58,720 nt of DNA from an uncultured Gammaproteobacteria bacterium (GCA_937899415.1 CALBPI010000084.1:1-58720), one strand, 5' to 3'; positions 44,947 to 53,722 are shown, numbered from the stretch's first letter. Notes: generated by a model from the sequence alone, not told the origin. Numbers and translations are program-made.

Positions 44947-45885
44947 ATGGATACAGTTGCGGTAGTCATGCGCGAGCCCGGTGCCGTTGCGCTCAGTCGT
45001 CTCGGGCTGCCCGAGCTCGATAAGGGTGAACTCATCGTGCGGGTGGATTGGAGCGGTATCAGCACCGGTACCGAGCGCCTGCTTTGGGACGGCACCATGC
45101 CGTCCTTCCCCGGTATGGGTTATCCCCTGGTTCCAGGATACGAGACCGTCGGTCGTGTGATTCAGGCCGCCCCTGGCCTGGAGTCTCGCCTCGGTGAATT
45201 CGTGTTCGTCTCCGGTGCGCACTGTTACGGCGACATTCGCGGCCTGTTTGGTGGTGCGGCTTCCCATATCGTCTGCAAGAGCGCCAAAGCGCACGTCATT
45301 CCCGAGCGCCTGGGGCCGGACGGAACGCTTATGGCGCTGGCAGCGACGGCGCACCACGCGCTGTGCGTCGGCGCAGACGCGCCAGAGCTTGTGGTCGGGC
45401 ACGGTGTGCTTGGCAGACTGCTTGCCCGCGTCACCATCGCCGCGGGTTATCCCGCCCCTGTGGTGTGGGAGGTTAACGAAACCCGGCGCGCAGGCGCCGC
45501 CGGATACGAGGTGTTGCACCCTGACGAAGACCCCTCGCACGACTACCGGCAGATTTGTGATGTGAGCGGTGACGCCGGTGTTCTCGATTCGCTCGTGGAG
45601 CGGCTTGCGCCGGGCGGTGAGGTCACGCTGGCCGGGTTCTACTCGCAGGCGCTGAATTTCAGTTTCGCGCCGGCCTTCATGCGCGAGGCGCGCTTCGTCA
45701 TCGCTGCCGAATGGCAGCCGGAAGACTTGTCCGAAGTGATTGCGCTGTGCGCCAGCATGAAGCTCGACCTGGGTCAGCTCATTAGCCACAGCGTCGCCGC
45801 AGACGACGCCCACAGCGCCTACAACACGGCATTCGGAGACCCGGAATGCCTGAAGATGATTCTCGACTGGAGAGATCTCCCTTGA
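44947..45885 (+). CDS. bchC: 3-hydroxyethyl bacteriochlorophyllide a dehydrogenase BchC
   Basis: 312 residues, MDR alcohol-dehydrogenase-like. The catalytic N-terminal part has WSGISTGTERLLWDGTMPSF and the nucleotide-binding part starts VVGHGVLGRLLARV. It oxidises the 3-hydroxyethyl group from BchF to the 3-acetyl of bacteriochlorophyll a. The stop overlaps the bchX TTG start. Confidence 0.94.
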   Translation: MDTVAVVMREPGAVALSRLGLPELDKGELIVRVDWSGISTGTERLLWDGTMPSFPGMGYPLVPGYETVGRVIQAAPGLESRLGEFVFVSGAHCYGDIRGLFGGAASHIVCKSAKAHVIPERLGPDGTLMALAATAHHALCVGADAPELVVGHGVLGRLLARVTIAAGYPAPVVWEVNETRRAGAAGYEVLHPDEDPSHDYRQICDVSGDAGVLDSLVERLAPGGEVTLAGFYSQALNFSFAPAFMREARFVIAAEWQPEDLSEVIALCASMKLDLGQLISHSVAADDAHSAYNTAFGDPECLKMILDWRDLP

Positions 45886-46904
45886 GCAATAAAGACAAAG
45901 TCACGGAGATCCGTGTCGACCCACAGATCCGTATGCGCGACGCGTTGCGGGTGGAAGCCAAGAGTGAGCCCGCGCCTGTTCCGGCCGGAGAGGTCACAAA
46001 GGAAACCCAGATCATTGCCATCTACGGCAAGGGCGGCATCGGCAAGAGTTTCACGCTGTCGAATCTGTCCTACATGATGGCGCAGCAGGGCAAGAAGGTT
46101 CTGCTCATCGGTTGTGACCCGAAGAGCGACACCACGTCGCTGCTGTTCGGCGGGAAGAGCTGTCCGACCATCATCGAAACGTCATCGCGCAAGAAGGCGG
46201 CTGGCGAAGAAGTCGAGATCGGTGACGTGTGCTTCAAGCGTGATGGCGTGTATGCGATGGAGCTGGGTGGCCCTGAGGTAGGCCGCGGTTGCGGCGGTCG
46301 CGGGATCATTCACGGCTTCGAGCTGCTCGAGAAGCTCGGCTTTCACGAGTGGGATTTCGACTACGTATTGCTCGACTTTCTTGGCGATGTCGTCTGCGGC
46401 GGATTCGGACTGCCGATCGCCCGTGACATGTGTCAGAAGGTCATCGTTGTGGGCTCCAACGACCTGCAGTCGCTGTATGTGGCCAACAACGTGTGTTCAG
46501 CGGTTGAGTACTTCCGCAAGCTTGGCGGCAACGTCGGCGTCGCGGGCATGTGCATCAACAAGGACGATGGTACGGGCGAGGCGGCAGCATTCGCCGATGC
46601 CGTCGGTATCCCGGTCCTGGCAGCTATTCCCGCCGACGAGGACATTCGTCGCAAGAGCGCCAATTACGAGATCGTCGGCATTCCCGGCGGACAGTGGGGC
46701 GGTCTGTTCGAAGGCCTTGCAGAGCAAGTGGCCGATGCGCCGCCGCAGCAGCCGAACCCGCTCGACCAGGACGGGCTGCTTGGCCTGTTCTCCAGCGATG
46801 AAACAGGGCGCGATGTGGTCCTGCAGCCAGCGTCCGCTTCCGACATGCGGGGCGCTGACTACGCACCGCGCGAGTCGCTCGAGGTGATCTACGACGCCGT
46901 CTGA
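45882..46904 (+). CDS. bchX: Chlorophyllide reductase iron protein BchX
   Basis: 340 residues from a TTG at 45882 preceded by GGAGAG. An in-frame ATG 36 bases earlier lies inside bchC and is less likely. NifH-like with Walker [15 protein letters not shown] (48-61) and Cys ligands in GRGCGGRGIIHG and [12 protein letters not shown]. It donates electrons to BchYZ for ring B reduction. Confidence 0.96.
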   Translation: MSNKDKVTEIRVDPQIRMRDALRVEAKSEPAPVPAGEVTKETQIIAIYGKGGIGKSFTLSNLSYMMAQQGKKVLLIGCDPKSDTTSLLFGGKSCPTIIETSSRKKAAGEEVEIGDVCFKRDGVYAMELGGPEVGRGCGGRGIIHGFELLEKLGFHEWDFDYVLLDFLGDVVCGGFGLPIARDMCQKVIVVGSNDLQSLYVANNVCSAVEYFRKLGGNVGVAGMCINKDDGTGEAAAFADAVGIPVLAAIPADEDIRRKSANYEIVGIPGGQWGGLFEGLAEQVADAPPQQPNPLDQDGLLGLFSSDETGRDVVLQPASASDMRGADYAPRESLEVIYDAV

Positions 46905-46923
46905 CGGCGTCGACGGATTTCCA

Positions 46924-48423
46924 ATGGCAGACGGTGGCAAAAAACCTGCTGACGCGGCGGTTGATGGCAAGGGCTGTCACGCGAAGGACGAGATGCGTGA
47001 GGCAGCCGCCAAGGCGGGCAAGGCCGAGGTGCTCGAGCGTTATGCGGCTGACTACCCCATGGGCCCGCACGACCAGCCGCAAAGTATGTGTCCCGCATTC
47101 GGGTCGCTGCGCGTGGGCCTGCGCATGCGTCGCACCGCGACGATCCTCTCCGGGTCGGCGTGCTGCGTATACGGCCTGACCTTTACGTCTCATTTTTACG
47201 GCGCGCGGCGCACGGTCGGGTACGTCCCGTTCAACTCCGAAACGCTCGTCACAGGCAAGCTCTACGAAGATATTCGTGACGCGGTGGAGGAGGTCGCCGA
47301 TCCGGCGGATTACGACGCCGTGATTGTGACCAACCTGTGCGTCCCCACGGCATCCGGTGTTCCGCTGCAGATGCTGCCCAAAGAGATCAACGGCGTGCGG
47401 ATCATCGGCATCGATGTGCCTGGCTTCGGCATTCCGACGCATGCCGAGGCTAAGGATGTTCTGGCCGGTGCGATGTTGAAATACGCGCGCACTGAGGCCG
47501 AACTCGGCCCTGTAGCGCCCATGCAGGACCGGCACGATGACGGCCGGCCGCAAATCGCGCTGCTCGGTGAAATGTTCCCTGCAGACCCGGTGAGCATCGA
47601 TCAATTGCTGGAGCCGATGGGTGTCGCTGCCGGCCCCGTCGTACCGACACGCGAATGGCGGGAGCTCTATGCGGCACTGGACTGCGCTGCGGTTGCGGCC
47701 ATCCATCCGTTCTACACCGCGTGCGTAAGAGAATTTGAGGCTGCCGGCCGCCCTGTGTTTGGTTCGGCGCCGATCGGTCAGGAAGGCACAGCCGCCTGGC
47801 TCGAGCAGGTGGGCAAGACCCTCGATGTTCGGGAAGAGGCCATTGCGCGTGCCAAAAATAAAGTGCTGCCGATCCTGAGCGGCGCGATTGCACAGTCTCC
47901 GATCAAGGGTCGGATCACGATGTCTGGTTACGAAGGCTCGGAGCTGCTCGTTGCCCGTTTGCTGGTCGAGTGCGGCGCAGACCTGCGTTACGTCGGTTCA
48001 GCCTGTCCCAAGACCAAGTGGTCCGAAGCAGATCGTGAGTGGCTGGAGTCGAAGGGCGTGCACGTTCAATACCGCGCGTCGCTCGAGCAGGATCTTGCGG
48101 CAATTGAGGAATTCGATCCCGATCTCGCGATCGGAACGACACCGGTGGTGCAGAAGGCCAAAGAGCAGTCGCGGCCGGCGATGTATTTCACTAACCTCAT
48201 ATCGGCACGTCCGCTTATGGGTATTCCCGGGCCGGGCGCGTTATCTGCCGTGATCAATGCCGCCATCGCGCAGAAGTCGCGCTTCGATGAGATGACCGAA
48301 TTCTTCGAGGGTGTTGGCAAGGGCCATACGGCAGGTGTCTGGCAGGACAAACCGAAACCGCCGCCCAAGCCACGGCGCAAGCGGCCGCCGCCAAAGAAAG
48401 ATGTCGCGGAGTCGATTGTCTGA
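46924..48423 (+). CDS. bchY: Chlorophyllide reductase subunit Y
   Basis: 499 residues, the NifD-like subunit. Cys ligands are visible in [22 protein letters not shown] and [11 protein letters not shown]. With BchZ and BchX it reduces ring B of chlorophyllide to give a bacteriochlorin. The last 25 residues form a Pro/Lys/Arg-rich tail ([16 protein letters not shown]), longer than I recall for the family. It overlaps bchZ by one base. Confidence 0.95.
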   Translation: MADGGKKPADAAVDGKGCHAKDEMREAAAKAGKAEVLERYAADYPMGPHDQPQSMCPAFGSLRVGLRMRRTATILSGSACCVYGLTFTSHFYGARRTVGYVPFNSETLVTGKLYEDIRDAVEEVADPADYDAVIVTNLCVPTASGVPLQMLPKEINGVRIIGIDVPGFGIPTHAEAKDVLAGAMLKYARTEAELGPVAPMQDRHDDGRPQIALLGEMFPADPVSIDQLLEPMGVAAGPVVPTREWRELYAALDCAAVAAIHPFYTACVREFEAAGRPVFGSAPIGQEGTAAWLEQVGKTLDVREEAIARAKNKVLPILSGAIAQSPIKGRITMSGYEGSELLVARLLVECGADLRYVGSACPKTKWSEADREWLESKGVHVQYRASLEQDLAAIEEFDPDLAIGTTPVVQKAKEQSRPAMYFTNLISARPLMGIPGPGALSAVINAAIAQKSRFDEMTEFFEGVGKGHTAGVWQDKPKPPPKPRRKRPPPKKDVAESIV

Positions 48424-49871
48424 TGTTGGTGCTCGATCACGATCGTGCGGGTGGCTACTGGGGTTCTGTGTATGTGTTCACGGCAGTCAAGGGACTGCAG
48501 GTGATCATCGACGGTCCCGTGGGTTGCGAAAACTTGCCTGTGACGTCGGTGCTGCATTACACCGACGGGCTGCCGCCGCATGAATTGCCCATCGTTGTGA
48601 CCGGACTCGGTGAAGACGAGCTCGGCAAGGTGGGTACTGAAGCCGCGATGAAACGCGCGCATGAGACGCTCGACCCGGATCAGCCCGCGGTGGTGGTGAC
48701 CGGCTCGATCGCCGAGATGATCGGTGGCGGTGTGACGCCCGAGGGCACCGGCATCAAACGCTTCCTGCCGCGTACCATCGACGAAGACCAGTGGCAGAGC
48801 GCCGACCGTGCCCTGGCCTGGTTGTGGAAAGAGTTTGGTCCCAAGAAAGTCCGTGCGCCGCGCAAACGTGCTGATGACGCCAAACCGCGTGTCAATATCA
48901 TCGGTCCCGCTTACGGCCACTTCAACATGCCGTCAGATCTGGCCGAGATCACCCGCCTTGTCGAAGGCATGGGTGCCGAGATCAACATGGTGTTCCCGCT
49001 GGGTTCGCATATCAGCGAGATTGCCAAACTCAGCAATGCGGATGTCAATGTCTGCATGTACCGCGAGTTTGGTCGTCTGCTGTGTGAGTCATTGGAGCGC
49101 CCGTATCTACAGGCGCCGATCGGTCTGCACTCGACCACGGCCTTCCTGCGTGAGCTGGGCCGCCTGCTCGACATCGATCCTGAGCCCTTCATCGAGCGCG
49201 AGAAACACACGACGATCAAGCCGCTCTGGGACTTGTGGCGGTCCGTCACCCAGGATTTCTTTGGCACCGCGAGTTTCGCTGTTGTCGCCAATGAGACCTA
49301 CACGCGGGGCTTGAGAAACTTCCTCGAGAACGACATGGGTTTGCCCTGTTCGTTTGCCGTTGCGCGATGCCCGGGCGCCAAGACCGACAACGCGGACATT
49401 CGGGATCTCGTGCACAACAAGACACCGCTCGTGATGTTTGGCAGCTACAACGAGCGAATGTATCTGGCTGAGGCCGGATCAAAAGCCATGTACATCCCGG
49501 CGTCGTTTCCGGGCGCCGTGATTCGACGCCACACGGGCACGCCGTTCATGGGGTATTCGGGCGCGACCTATGTTGTGCAGGAAGTCTGCAATGCGCTGTT
49601 CGACGCGTTGTTCCACATCCTGCCGCTGGGTACGAGTCTCGATAATGCGGATCAGACGCCCGCGCGGATCGATGGGCAAACACACTGGAGTGAGGCCGCC
49701 AAGGCTGCCTTCGATCGCAAGATCGAGGAACAACCGATCCTGGTCCGCATTTCCGCCGCCAAACGCCTGCGCGACGCGGTCGATGCGGATGCACGATCGC
49801 GCGGTGCACAGAACGTCGATGAGCAAGACGTCGAGCGCGTATCAAAACGAGAGCGACACGCTGCAGCGTGA
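48423..49871 (+). CDS. bchZ: Chlorophyllide reductase subunit Z
   Basis: 482 residues, NifK-like partner of BchY. The N-terminal segment [20 protein letters not shown] gives the Cys ligand, and the C-terminus has the PCP_red-like helix domain ([20 protein letters not shown]). In purple bacteria the puf promoter and the start of pufQ lie around its 3' end, and pufQ follows here after 20 bases. Confidence 0.95.
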   Translation: MLVLDHDRAGGYWGSVYVFTAVKGLQVIIDGPVGCENLPVTSVLHYTDGLPPHELPIVVTGLGEDELGKVGTEAAMKRAHETLDPDQPAVVVTGSIAEMIGGGVTPEGTGIKRFLPRTIDEDQWQSADRALAWLWKEFGPKKVRAPRKRADDAKPRVNIIGPAYGHFNMPSDLAEITRLVEGMGAEINMVFPLGSHISEIAKLSNADVNVCMYREFGRLLCESLERPYLQAPIGLHSTTAFLRELGRLLDIDPEPFIEREKHTTIKPLWDLWRSVTQDFFGTASFAVVANETYTRGLRNFLENDMGLPCSFAVARCPGAKTDNADIRDLVHNKTPLVMFGSYNERMYLAEAGSKAMYIPASFPGAVIRRHTGTPFMGYSGATYVVQEVCNALFDALFHILPLGTSLDNADQTPARIDGQTHWSEAAKAAFDRKIEEQPILVRISAAKRLRDAVDADARSRGAQNVDEQDVERVSKRERHAAA

Positions 49872-49891
49872 ATCGCCTTTAGGAGAGAAGC

Positions 49892-50119
49892 ATGAGAGTG
49901 ACCACAACACACCACGCTCGCAGCAGCCACGAGTCTGCCGCGCACTTCAAGATCCTGGCCGGCGTGTGCTTTGTCGGCATGTTGCCCGTCGCCCTTGTGG
50001 CCAGCCTGTCCCGCTGGCGTTGGCAGCCATGGCCGCCGGGTCGCAATGGCTACCGCTCAGCCTGGTGGGAAGCAAAAAACGCGGCGAAAACAGCGGCAGC
50101 GATTGCTGTTTCCGTCTAG
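49892..50119 (+). CDS. pufQ: PufQ, bacteriochlorophyll-related small membrane protein
   Basis: 75 residues with a strong Shine-Dalgarno (TAGGAGAG). One membrane segment (HFKILAGVCFVGMLPVALVA, 18-37) and a C-terminal helix RSAWWEAKNAAKTAAAIAV that matches the PufQ pattern of a short helix after the membrane span. PufQ promotes bacteriochlorophyll delivery or early pathway flux in Rhodobacter. The assignment rests on position (bchZ-pufQ-pufB) and overall pattern, not close identity. Confidence 0.75.
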   Translation: MRVTTTHHARSSHESAAHFKILAGVCFVGMLPVALVASLSRWRWQPWPPGRNGYRSAWWEAKNAAKTAAAIAVSV

Positions 50120-50127
50120 AGAGGTTC

Positions 50128-50153
50128 CGCATTGCTGGCGCGCCAGCAATGCG
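50128..50153. repeat. 26-bp perfect palindrome between pufQ and pufB
   Basis: The arms CGCATTGCTGGCG (50128-50140) and CGCCAGCAATGCG (50141-50153) are exact reverse complements with no spacer. In RNA this would form a stable hairpin just after pufQ. A second, smaller hairpin (CCGTGC/GCACGG, 50164-50182) follows. In Rhodobacter the pufQ-pufB region is an mRNA processing and stabilisation site. Confidence 0.8.
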
Positions 50154-50248
50154 AAACACCCTGCCGTGCGGGATTGGCACGGTAACGAAGCCACACGGTT
50201 AGTCTTTTTGAGTCCTGACCCGCTGTGGCTGACAACCTGGGAGGTTCT

Positions 50249-50449
50249 ATGTCAGGCCTGACCCAAAACGGAGCCAAAGAATTCCATCGTATGTTCATGA
50301 TGGGAATCCTTGGCTACACCGTTATCGCGATCATCGCCCACTTCCTCGTTTGGCAGTGGCGTCCTTGGTTCCCTGGAGAAGGCGGCTACGCCTCACTTTC
50401 CGGTGCCATGGATTCGGTGGTCTCGGTAGCAACCATGCTGCTTGGATAG
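50249..50449 (+). CDS. pufB: Light-harvesting 1 beta subunit with a C-terminal extension
   Basis: 66 residues from the ATG at 50249 (GGGAGG six bases upstream). A GTG at 50225 would add eight residues. Typical LH1 beta: SGLTQNGAKEFHRMFMMGIL, the bacteriochlorophyll-ligating His in AIIAHFLVWQWRPWF. Most LH1 beta chains end within a few residues of WRPW. This one continues about 23 residues (GEGGYASLSGAMDSVVSVAT...), enough for an extra periplasmic helix. Confidence 0.94.
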   Translation: MSGLTQNGAKEFHRMFMMGILGYTVIAIIAHFLVWQWRPWFPGEGGYASLSGAMDSVVSVATMLLG

Positions 50450-50461
50450 GAGGAGACGACT

Positions 50462-50671
50462 ATGTGGCGAATTTGGTTAATGTTCGACCCGCGACGGTCG
50501 ATTGTCGCACTCGTTGTCTTCCTCGCTGTTCTGGCGTTCTCGATCCATTTCATTGTTCTGTCAACAGACAGATTCAATTGGATCGAAGGACCCAGCGCAT
50601 CCGTGATCGAGCTCGATACAGAGCAAGCGGTCGCCCAAAGGGCGCCGACAGCTCTGGACGCGCTCGTCTAA
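50462..50671 (+). CDS. pufA: Light-harvesting 1 alpha subunit
   Basis: 69 residues. The N-terminal MWRIWLMFDPRRSIVALVVF is classic LH1 alpha. The His ligand is in LAFSIHFIVLSTDRFNW, and FNW is the aromatic motif that tunes absorption. The Shine-Dalgarno AGGAGG lies just upstream, 12 bases after pufB. Confidence 0.95.
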   Translation: MWRIWLMFDPRRSIVALVVFLAVLAFSIHFIVLSTDRFNWIEGPSASVIELDTEQAVAQRAPTALDALV

Positions 50672-50691
50672 GGCAGTGGTCCATAGCCCGG

Positions 50692-50734
50692 CTGTCTCCT
50701 GGCGTTACCCGCCGGGGCAGTTGCCAGGAGGCAG
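50692..50734 (+). ncRNA. pufA-pufL intercistronic mRNA hairpin
   Basis: Arms CTGTCTCCTGGC (50692-50703) and GCCAGGAGGCAG (50723-50734) form a 12-bp stem with one G-U pair and a 19-base loop, in the 162-base gap between pufA and pufL. There is no T run, so it is not a terminator. The same position in Rhodobacter holds hairpins that protect the pufBA segment from 3' decay, giving more LH1 than RC. Confidence 0.8.
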
Positions 50735-50833
50735 TCGGACTATTTCTTTGACGGTGGGTAAGACAGGCCGGCATCAACTCGCAGGTAACGGTGCCATGCA
50801 ACGCCGCGACGGGGCGCTGCTGAGGACAACAAC

Positions 50834-51658
50834 ATGTCAATGCTAAGTTTTGAAAAAAAGTACAGGATCAAGGGAGGTACGCTGATCGGCGGCGACCTGT
50901 TTGATTTCTGGGCTGGCCCCTTCTACGTGGGCTTCTTTGGTGTCGCGGGCGCATTTTTCACGCTGCTCGGGGTAGCAATGATTTTCTTTGCAATCTCGCA
51001 GGGCCCTACTTGGGGCATCTGGGCGATTCACATTCCGCCACCGGACATCAGTTACGGGTTGTCATTGGCGCCCTTGCAGGACGGGGGGCTCTGGCAGCTG
51101 ATCACCGTCTGTGCCACGGGGGCCTTTGTGTGCTGGGCACTGCGCGAAGTGGAGATCTGCAGAAAGCTTGGGATCGGCTATCACGTCCCTGTGGCCTTCG
51201 GCACGGCGATCTTCGCTTACGTCACACTCGTCATCATCCGGCCGATCCTGATGGGCGCGTGGGGCTATGCGTTCCCCTACGGCATCATGTCGCACCTCGA
51301 TTGGGTCGCGAGCGTGGGTTACCAGTATGTGAATTTCCACTACAACCCGGCGCACATGATCGCGGTGACGTTCTTCTTCACGACGACACTGGCGCTCGCA
51401 CTGCACGGCGGTGCGATTCTGTCCGGCTCAAATCCGAAGAAAGGCAACACCGTCCGGACGGCCGAGCACGAAAACTCGTTCTTCCGTGATTCGATCGGTT
51501 ACTCGATCGGCTCACTGGGCATTCACCGCCTCGGCCTGTTCCTTGCGATCAATGCGGGGTTCTGGAGCGCGATCTGCATCGTGATCAGCGGCCCGCTCTG
51601 GGATAAGAGCTGGCCGGAATTCTGGGAATTCTGGCGTCAGATCCCGATCTGGAGTTAA
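50834..51658 (+). CDS. pufL: Photosynthetic reaction centre L subunit
   Basis: 274 residues, five membrane helices. Conserved ligands are His154 ([11 protein letters not shown], accessory BChl), His174 (YNPAHMI, special pair), His191 (LALHGGAIL, Fe) and His231 (LGIHRLG, Fe), which fit Rhodobacter numbering plus one. It binds the special pair, QB site and non-heme iron with PufM. Confidence 0.98.
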   Translation: MSMLSFEKKYRIKGGTLIGGDLFDFWAGPFYVGFFGVAGAFFTLLGVAMIFFAISQGPTWGIWAIHIPPPDISYGLSLAPLQDGGLWQLITVCATGAFVCWALREVEICRKLGIGYHVPVAFGTAIFAYVTLVIIRPILMGAWGYAFPYGIMSHLDWVASVGYQYVNFHYNPAHMIAVTFFFTTTLALALHGGAILSGSNPKKGNTVRTAEHENSFFRDSIGYSIGSLGIHRLGLFLAINAGFWSAICIVISGPLWDKSWPEFWEFWRQIPIWS

Positions 51659-51661
51659 GTC

Positions 51662-52582
51662 ATGGCTGAGTACCAAAACCTCTTTTCCCGCGTACACGTG
51701 ACGGCGCCACCGGATGCTGGTGGACCGATCGATGAGTCCATGTTCAAGCGCGGCAAGCCGCGCATGAGCTACTGGCTGCAGAAGATCGGTGATGCCCAGA
51801 TCGGCCCGTTCTATCTCGGCGGACTGGGTCTGGCGTCTTTGATCTGTGGCTTCATCGCTTTCGAGATCATCGGCTTCAACTACCTGGCACAGGTGAACTG
51901 GGATCCCCTGGTATTCCTGAGGGAATTGCCCTGGTTGTCGCTCGAGCCGCCAAAAGCGGAATATGGATTGAGTATTCCGCCACTCAATGAGGGTGGCTGG
52001 TGGCTTCTCGCCGGGTTCTTCCTCACGCTTTCCGTGATGCTCTGGTGGCTGCGCATGTACCGTCGCGCCCGCGCATTGGGCATGGGTACCCACGTCGCCT
52101 GGGCGTTTCTCTCGGCGATCTGGTTGTTCCTCGTACTGGGCTTTTTCCGCCCGCTGGCGATGGGCACGTGGTCTGAGGCGGTGCCCTTCGGCATCTTCTC
52201 GCACCTCGACTGGACGCAGAACTTCTCGTTGCGCTACGGCAACCTGTTCTACAACCCGTTCCACATGCTCTCGATTGCGTTCCTGTACGGTTCGGCACTG
52301 CTGTTCGCCATGCACGGCGGTACGATCCTTGCCACGGACCGCTATGGTGCGCACCGCGAGATCGAGCAGATTGTTGATCGCGGCACGGCGTCCGAGCGCG
52401 GCGCCTTGTTCTGGCGCTGGACCATGGGCTTCAACGCAAGCATGGAGTCGATTCACCGTTGGGCCTGGTGGTTTGCGGTATTGACCACGCTCACAGGTGG
52501 CATAGGTATCCTCCTGACAGGGACCGTGGTGGACAACTGGTACCTGTGGGGTGTCGAGCACAACATCGCGCCGGCGTATTGA
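51662..52582 (+). CDS. pufM: Photosynthetic reaction centre M subunit
   Basis: 306 residues, five membrane helices. Ligands are His181 ([10 protein letters not shown]), His201 (YNPFHMLS, special pair), His218 (FAMHGGTIL, Fe), Glu233 ([10 protein letters not shown], Fe) and His265 (SIHRWAWW, Fe), with Tyr209 near the special pair. The length is that of RCs lacking the C-terminal cytochrome contact extension. No pufC follows. Confidence 0.98.
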   Translation: MAEYQNLFSRVHVTAPPDAGGPIDESMFKRGKPRMSYWLQKIGDAQIGPFYLGGLGLASLICGFIAFEIIGFNYLAQVNWDPLVFLRELPWLSLEPPKAEYGLSIPPLNEGGWWLLAGFFLTLSVMLWWLRMYRRARALGMGTHVAWAFLSAIWLFLVLGFFRPLAMGTWSEAVPFGIFSHLDWTQNFSLRYGNLFYNPFHMLSIAFLYGSALLFAMHGGTILATDRYGAHREIEQIVDRGTASERGALFWRWTMGFNASMESIHRWAWWFAVLTTLTGGIGILLTGTVVDNWYLWGVEHNIAPAY

Positions 52583-52611
52583 CGGCGCGTGCGTGCAGAC
52601 GCTGATACGCT

Positions 52612-52761
52612 GTGGACGACTTTCGCAGAAAGCTGATGGCACTCATGACGTTGGTCGTGGCATCGGCGGCCTGCATGGCGACGCCAAAAAGCCTTGCTGA
52701 CGACGGTGTGTCAGAGGGAGTCGAACGTGCTGCAGTGATCCAGCAACAGATACGGGACTAG
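52612..52761 (+). CDS. Small exported or membrane ORF after pufM
   Basis: 49 codons from a GTG at 52612, or 41 from the ATG at 52636. The N-terminus MDDFRRKLMALMTLVVASAA has a basic start and a hydrophobic core. It goes on to a possible signal cleavage (KSLA/DD) and a short polar tail ending VIQQQIRD. It lies 29 bases after pufM and before the operon terminator, where Rhodobacter has pufX and many purple bacteria have pufC. It could be a PufX/PufW-like small subunit, a remnant of the pufC 5' end, or chance. The ribosome site is weak. Confidence 0.4.
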   Translation: MDDFRRKLMALMTLVVASAACMATPKSLADDGVSEGVERAAVIQQQIRD

Positions 52762-52796
52762 ACGAACCAGGGAAGGGTCAACGTACGACAAGGACC

Positions 52797-52830
52797 AAAA
52801 GACCGGGCATCGCTGCCCGGTCTTTTTTTT
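52797..52830 (+). terminator. Intrinsic terminator of the puf superoperon
   Basis: Stem GACCGGGC (52801-52808) with GCCCGGTC (52815-52822), a 6-base loop and a run of eight T. A strong end for the bchC-puf transcript. Confidence 0.92.
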
Positions 52831-52834
52831 GGGC

Positions 52835-52872
52835 AAAAAAAAGCTGCACCACCTGCTGGCGGCGCAGCTTTG
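52835..52872 (-). terminator. Intrinsic terminator of the azurin gene
   Basis: On the minus strand, a GC-rich stem (AAAGCTGC, 52871-52864, with GCAGCTTT, 52847-52840) is followed by a run of eight T. It sits back to back with the puf terminator. Confidence 0.85.
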
Positions 52873-52894
52873 TCGCGAGCAACAGACCGGCGGC

Positions 52895-53653
52895 CTAGCC
52901 GATCGTGAAGCTGCCGCGCATGATCGACCAGTGGCCCGGGAACGTGCAGATGAATGCGTATTCCGTGTCGGCGTCAAGCACGCTCATGTCGACCGTCGTG
53001 GACGAGGTTTCCCCGCCGCCGATGAGCTGCGTGGCCGCGATGATGCGGTCGTCGCCAACGGGGACGTAGCTGTTGTCGATACCGGCGGTCATGCCCGCGG
53101 CGCCAACAGCATCGAGATCACTCTTCTTGACCAGGACCCAATTGTGGCCCATGGCGTTCTTGGGCAGCTTGCCCGTGTGCACGAGCGTAACAGTGACTTC
53201 ACTGCAAGACGCAGCGGCCGTGAGGCTGTCCGTGTTGTAACCGAGTCGGTCGCCTGCTTCGATAGTCAGCGCGCAGTCGCCGGAGGCGGCTGGCGCATCG
53301 CTGTCACCTGCAACCGTGGCCGCAGCGTCGTCGACCATGTCAGACACGGTCTCTTCGGCGTCAGCCATGGTGTCTTTCATATCATCGGCAGCGTCCGCCA
53401 TCGCGTCAGCGGCGTCGTCGGCCGCGTCTGCCACAGCGTCAGCCGCGTCATCGATTGCGTCCGTGGCAGCATCGGCGGCGTCTTCGACGACGTCCTGTGC
53501 GTCTTCGGCGACGGTATCTGCAGCGTCGTTAGCCGCCTCGGTTGCAGCTTCAGCAGCTGCCGAGCTGGGCGTCGCGTCGTCGCCCGAACCGCAGGCCACC
53601 AAAGTCATGCTCGCCGCCAATACCAGAAACGCAGGTATATTCTTGGTCAACAT
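52895..53653 (-). CDS. Lipoprotein azurin: blue copper domain on a long Ala/Asp-rich linker
   Basis: 252 residues. The signal peptide ends in the lipobox LVAC (Cys21); residue +2 is Gly, so outer-membrane sorting is expected. Residues 22-124 are a low-complexity Ala/Asp/Glu linker with repeats such as DAADAVADAADDAADAMADA, likely a long amphipathic helix. Residues 125-252 are a full azurin domain. Copper ligands fall at His170, Cys236, His241 and Met245, the same spacing as His46, Cys112, His117 and Met121 of Pseudomonas azurin, and the disulfide Cys127/Cys150 matches Cys3/Cys26. Convergent with the puf operon, it is a candidate electron donor to the reaction centre or respiratory carrier. 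Confidence 0.93.
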   Translation of the reverse strand: MLTKNIPAFLVLAASMTLVACGSGDDATPSSAAAEAATEAANDAADTVAEDAQDVVEDAADAATDAIDDAADAVADAADDAADAMADAADDMKDTMADAEETVSDMVDDAAATVAGDSDAPAASGDCALTIEAGDRLGYNTDSLTAAASCSEVTVTLVHTGKLPKNAMGHNWVLVKKSDLDAVGAAGMTAGIDNSYVPVGDDRIIAATQLIGGGETSSTTVDMSVLDADTEYAFICTFPGHWSIMRGSFTIG

Positions 53654-53722
53654 GGTTTGTGATCCTCAAAAAATCCAACAAAAACAAAAACCTGTTACCG
53701 GCCCCACGGTCCCAGCCGCGCG

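Noticed and set aside
50171-50190. Sigma54-type promoter (TGGCAC) before pufB
   Set aside because: The required TTGC element at the right spacing is missing, and the TGGCAC is part of an RNA-type inverted repeat.
50225-50248. GTG start for pufB
   Set aside because: The ATG at 50249 has a well-placed GGGAGG, and typical LH1 beta chains start near SGLT. The GTG has no good ribosome site.
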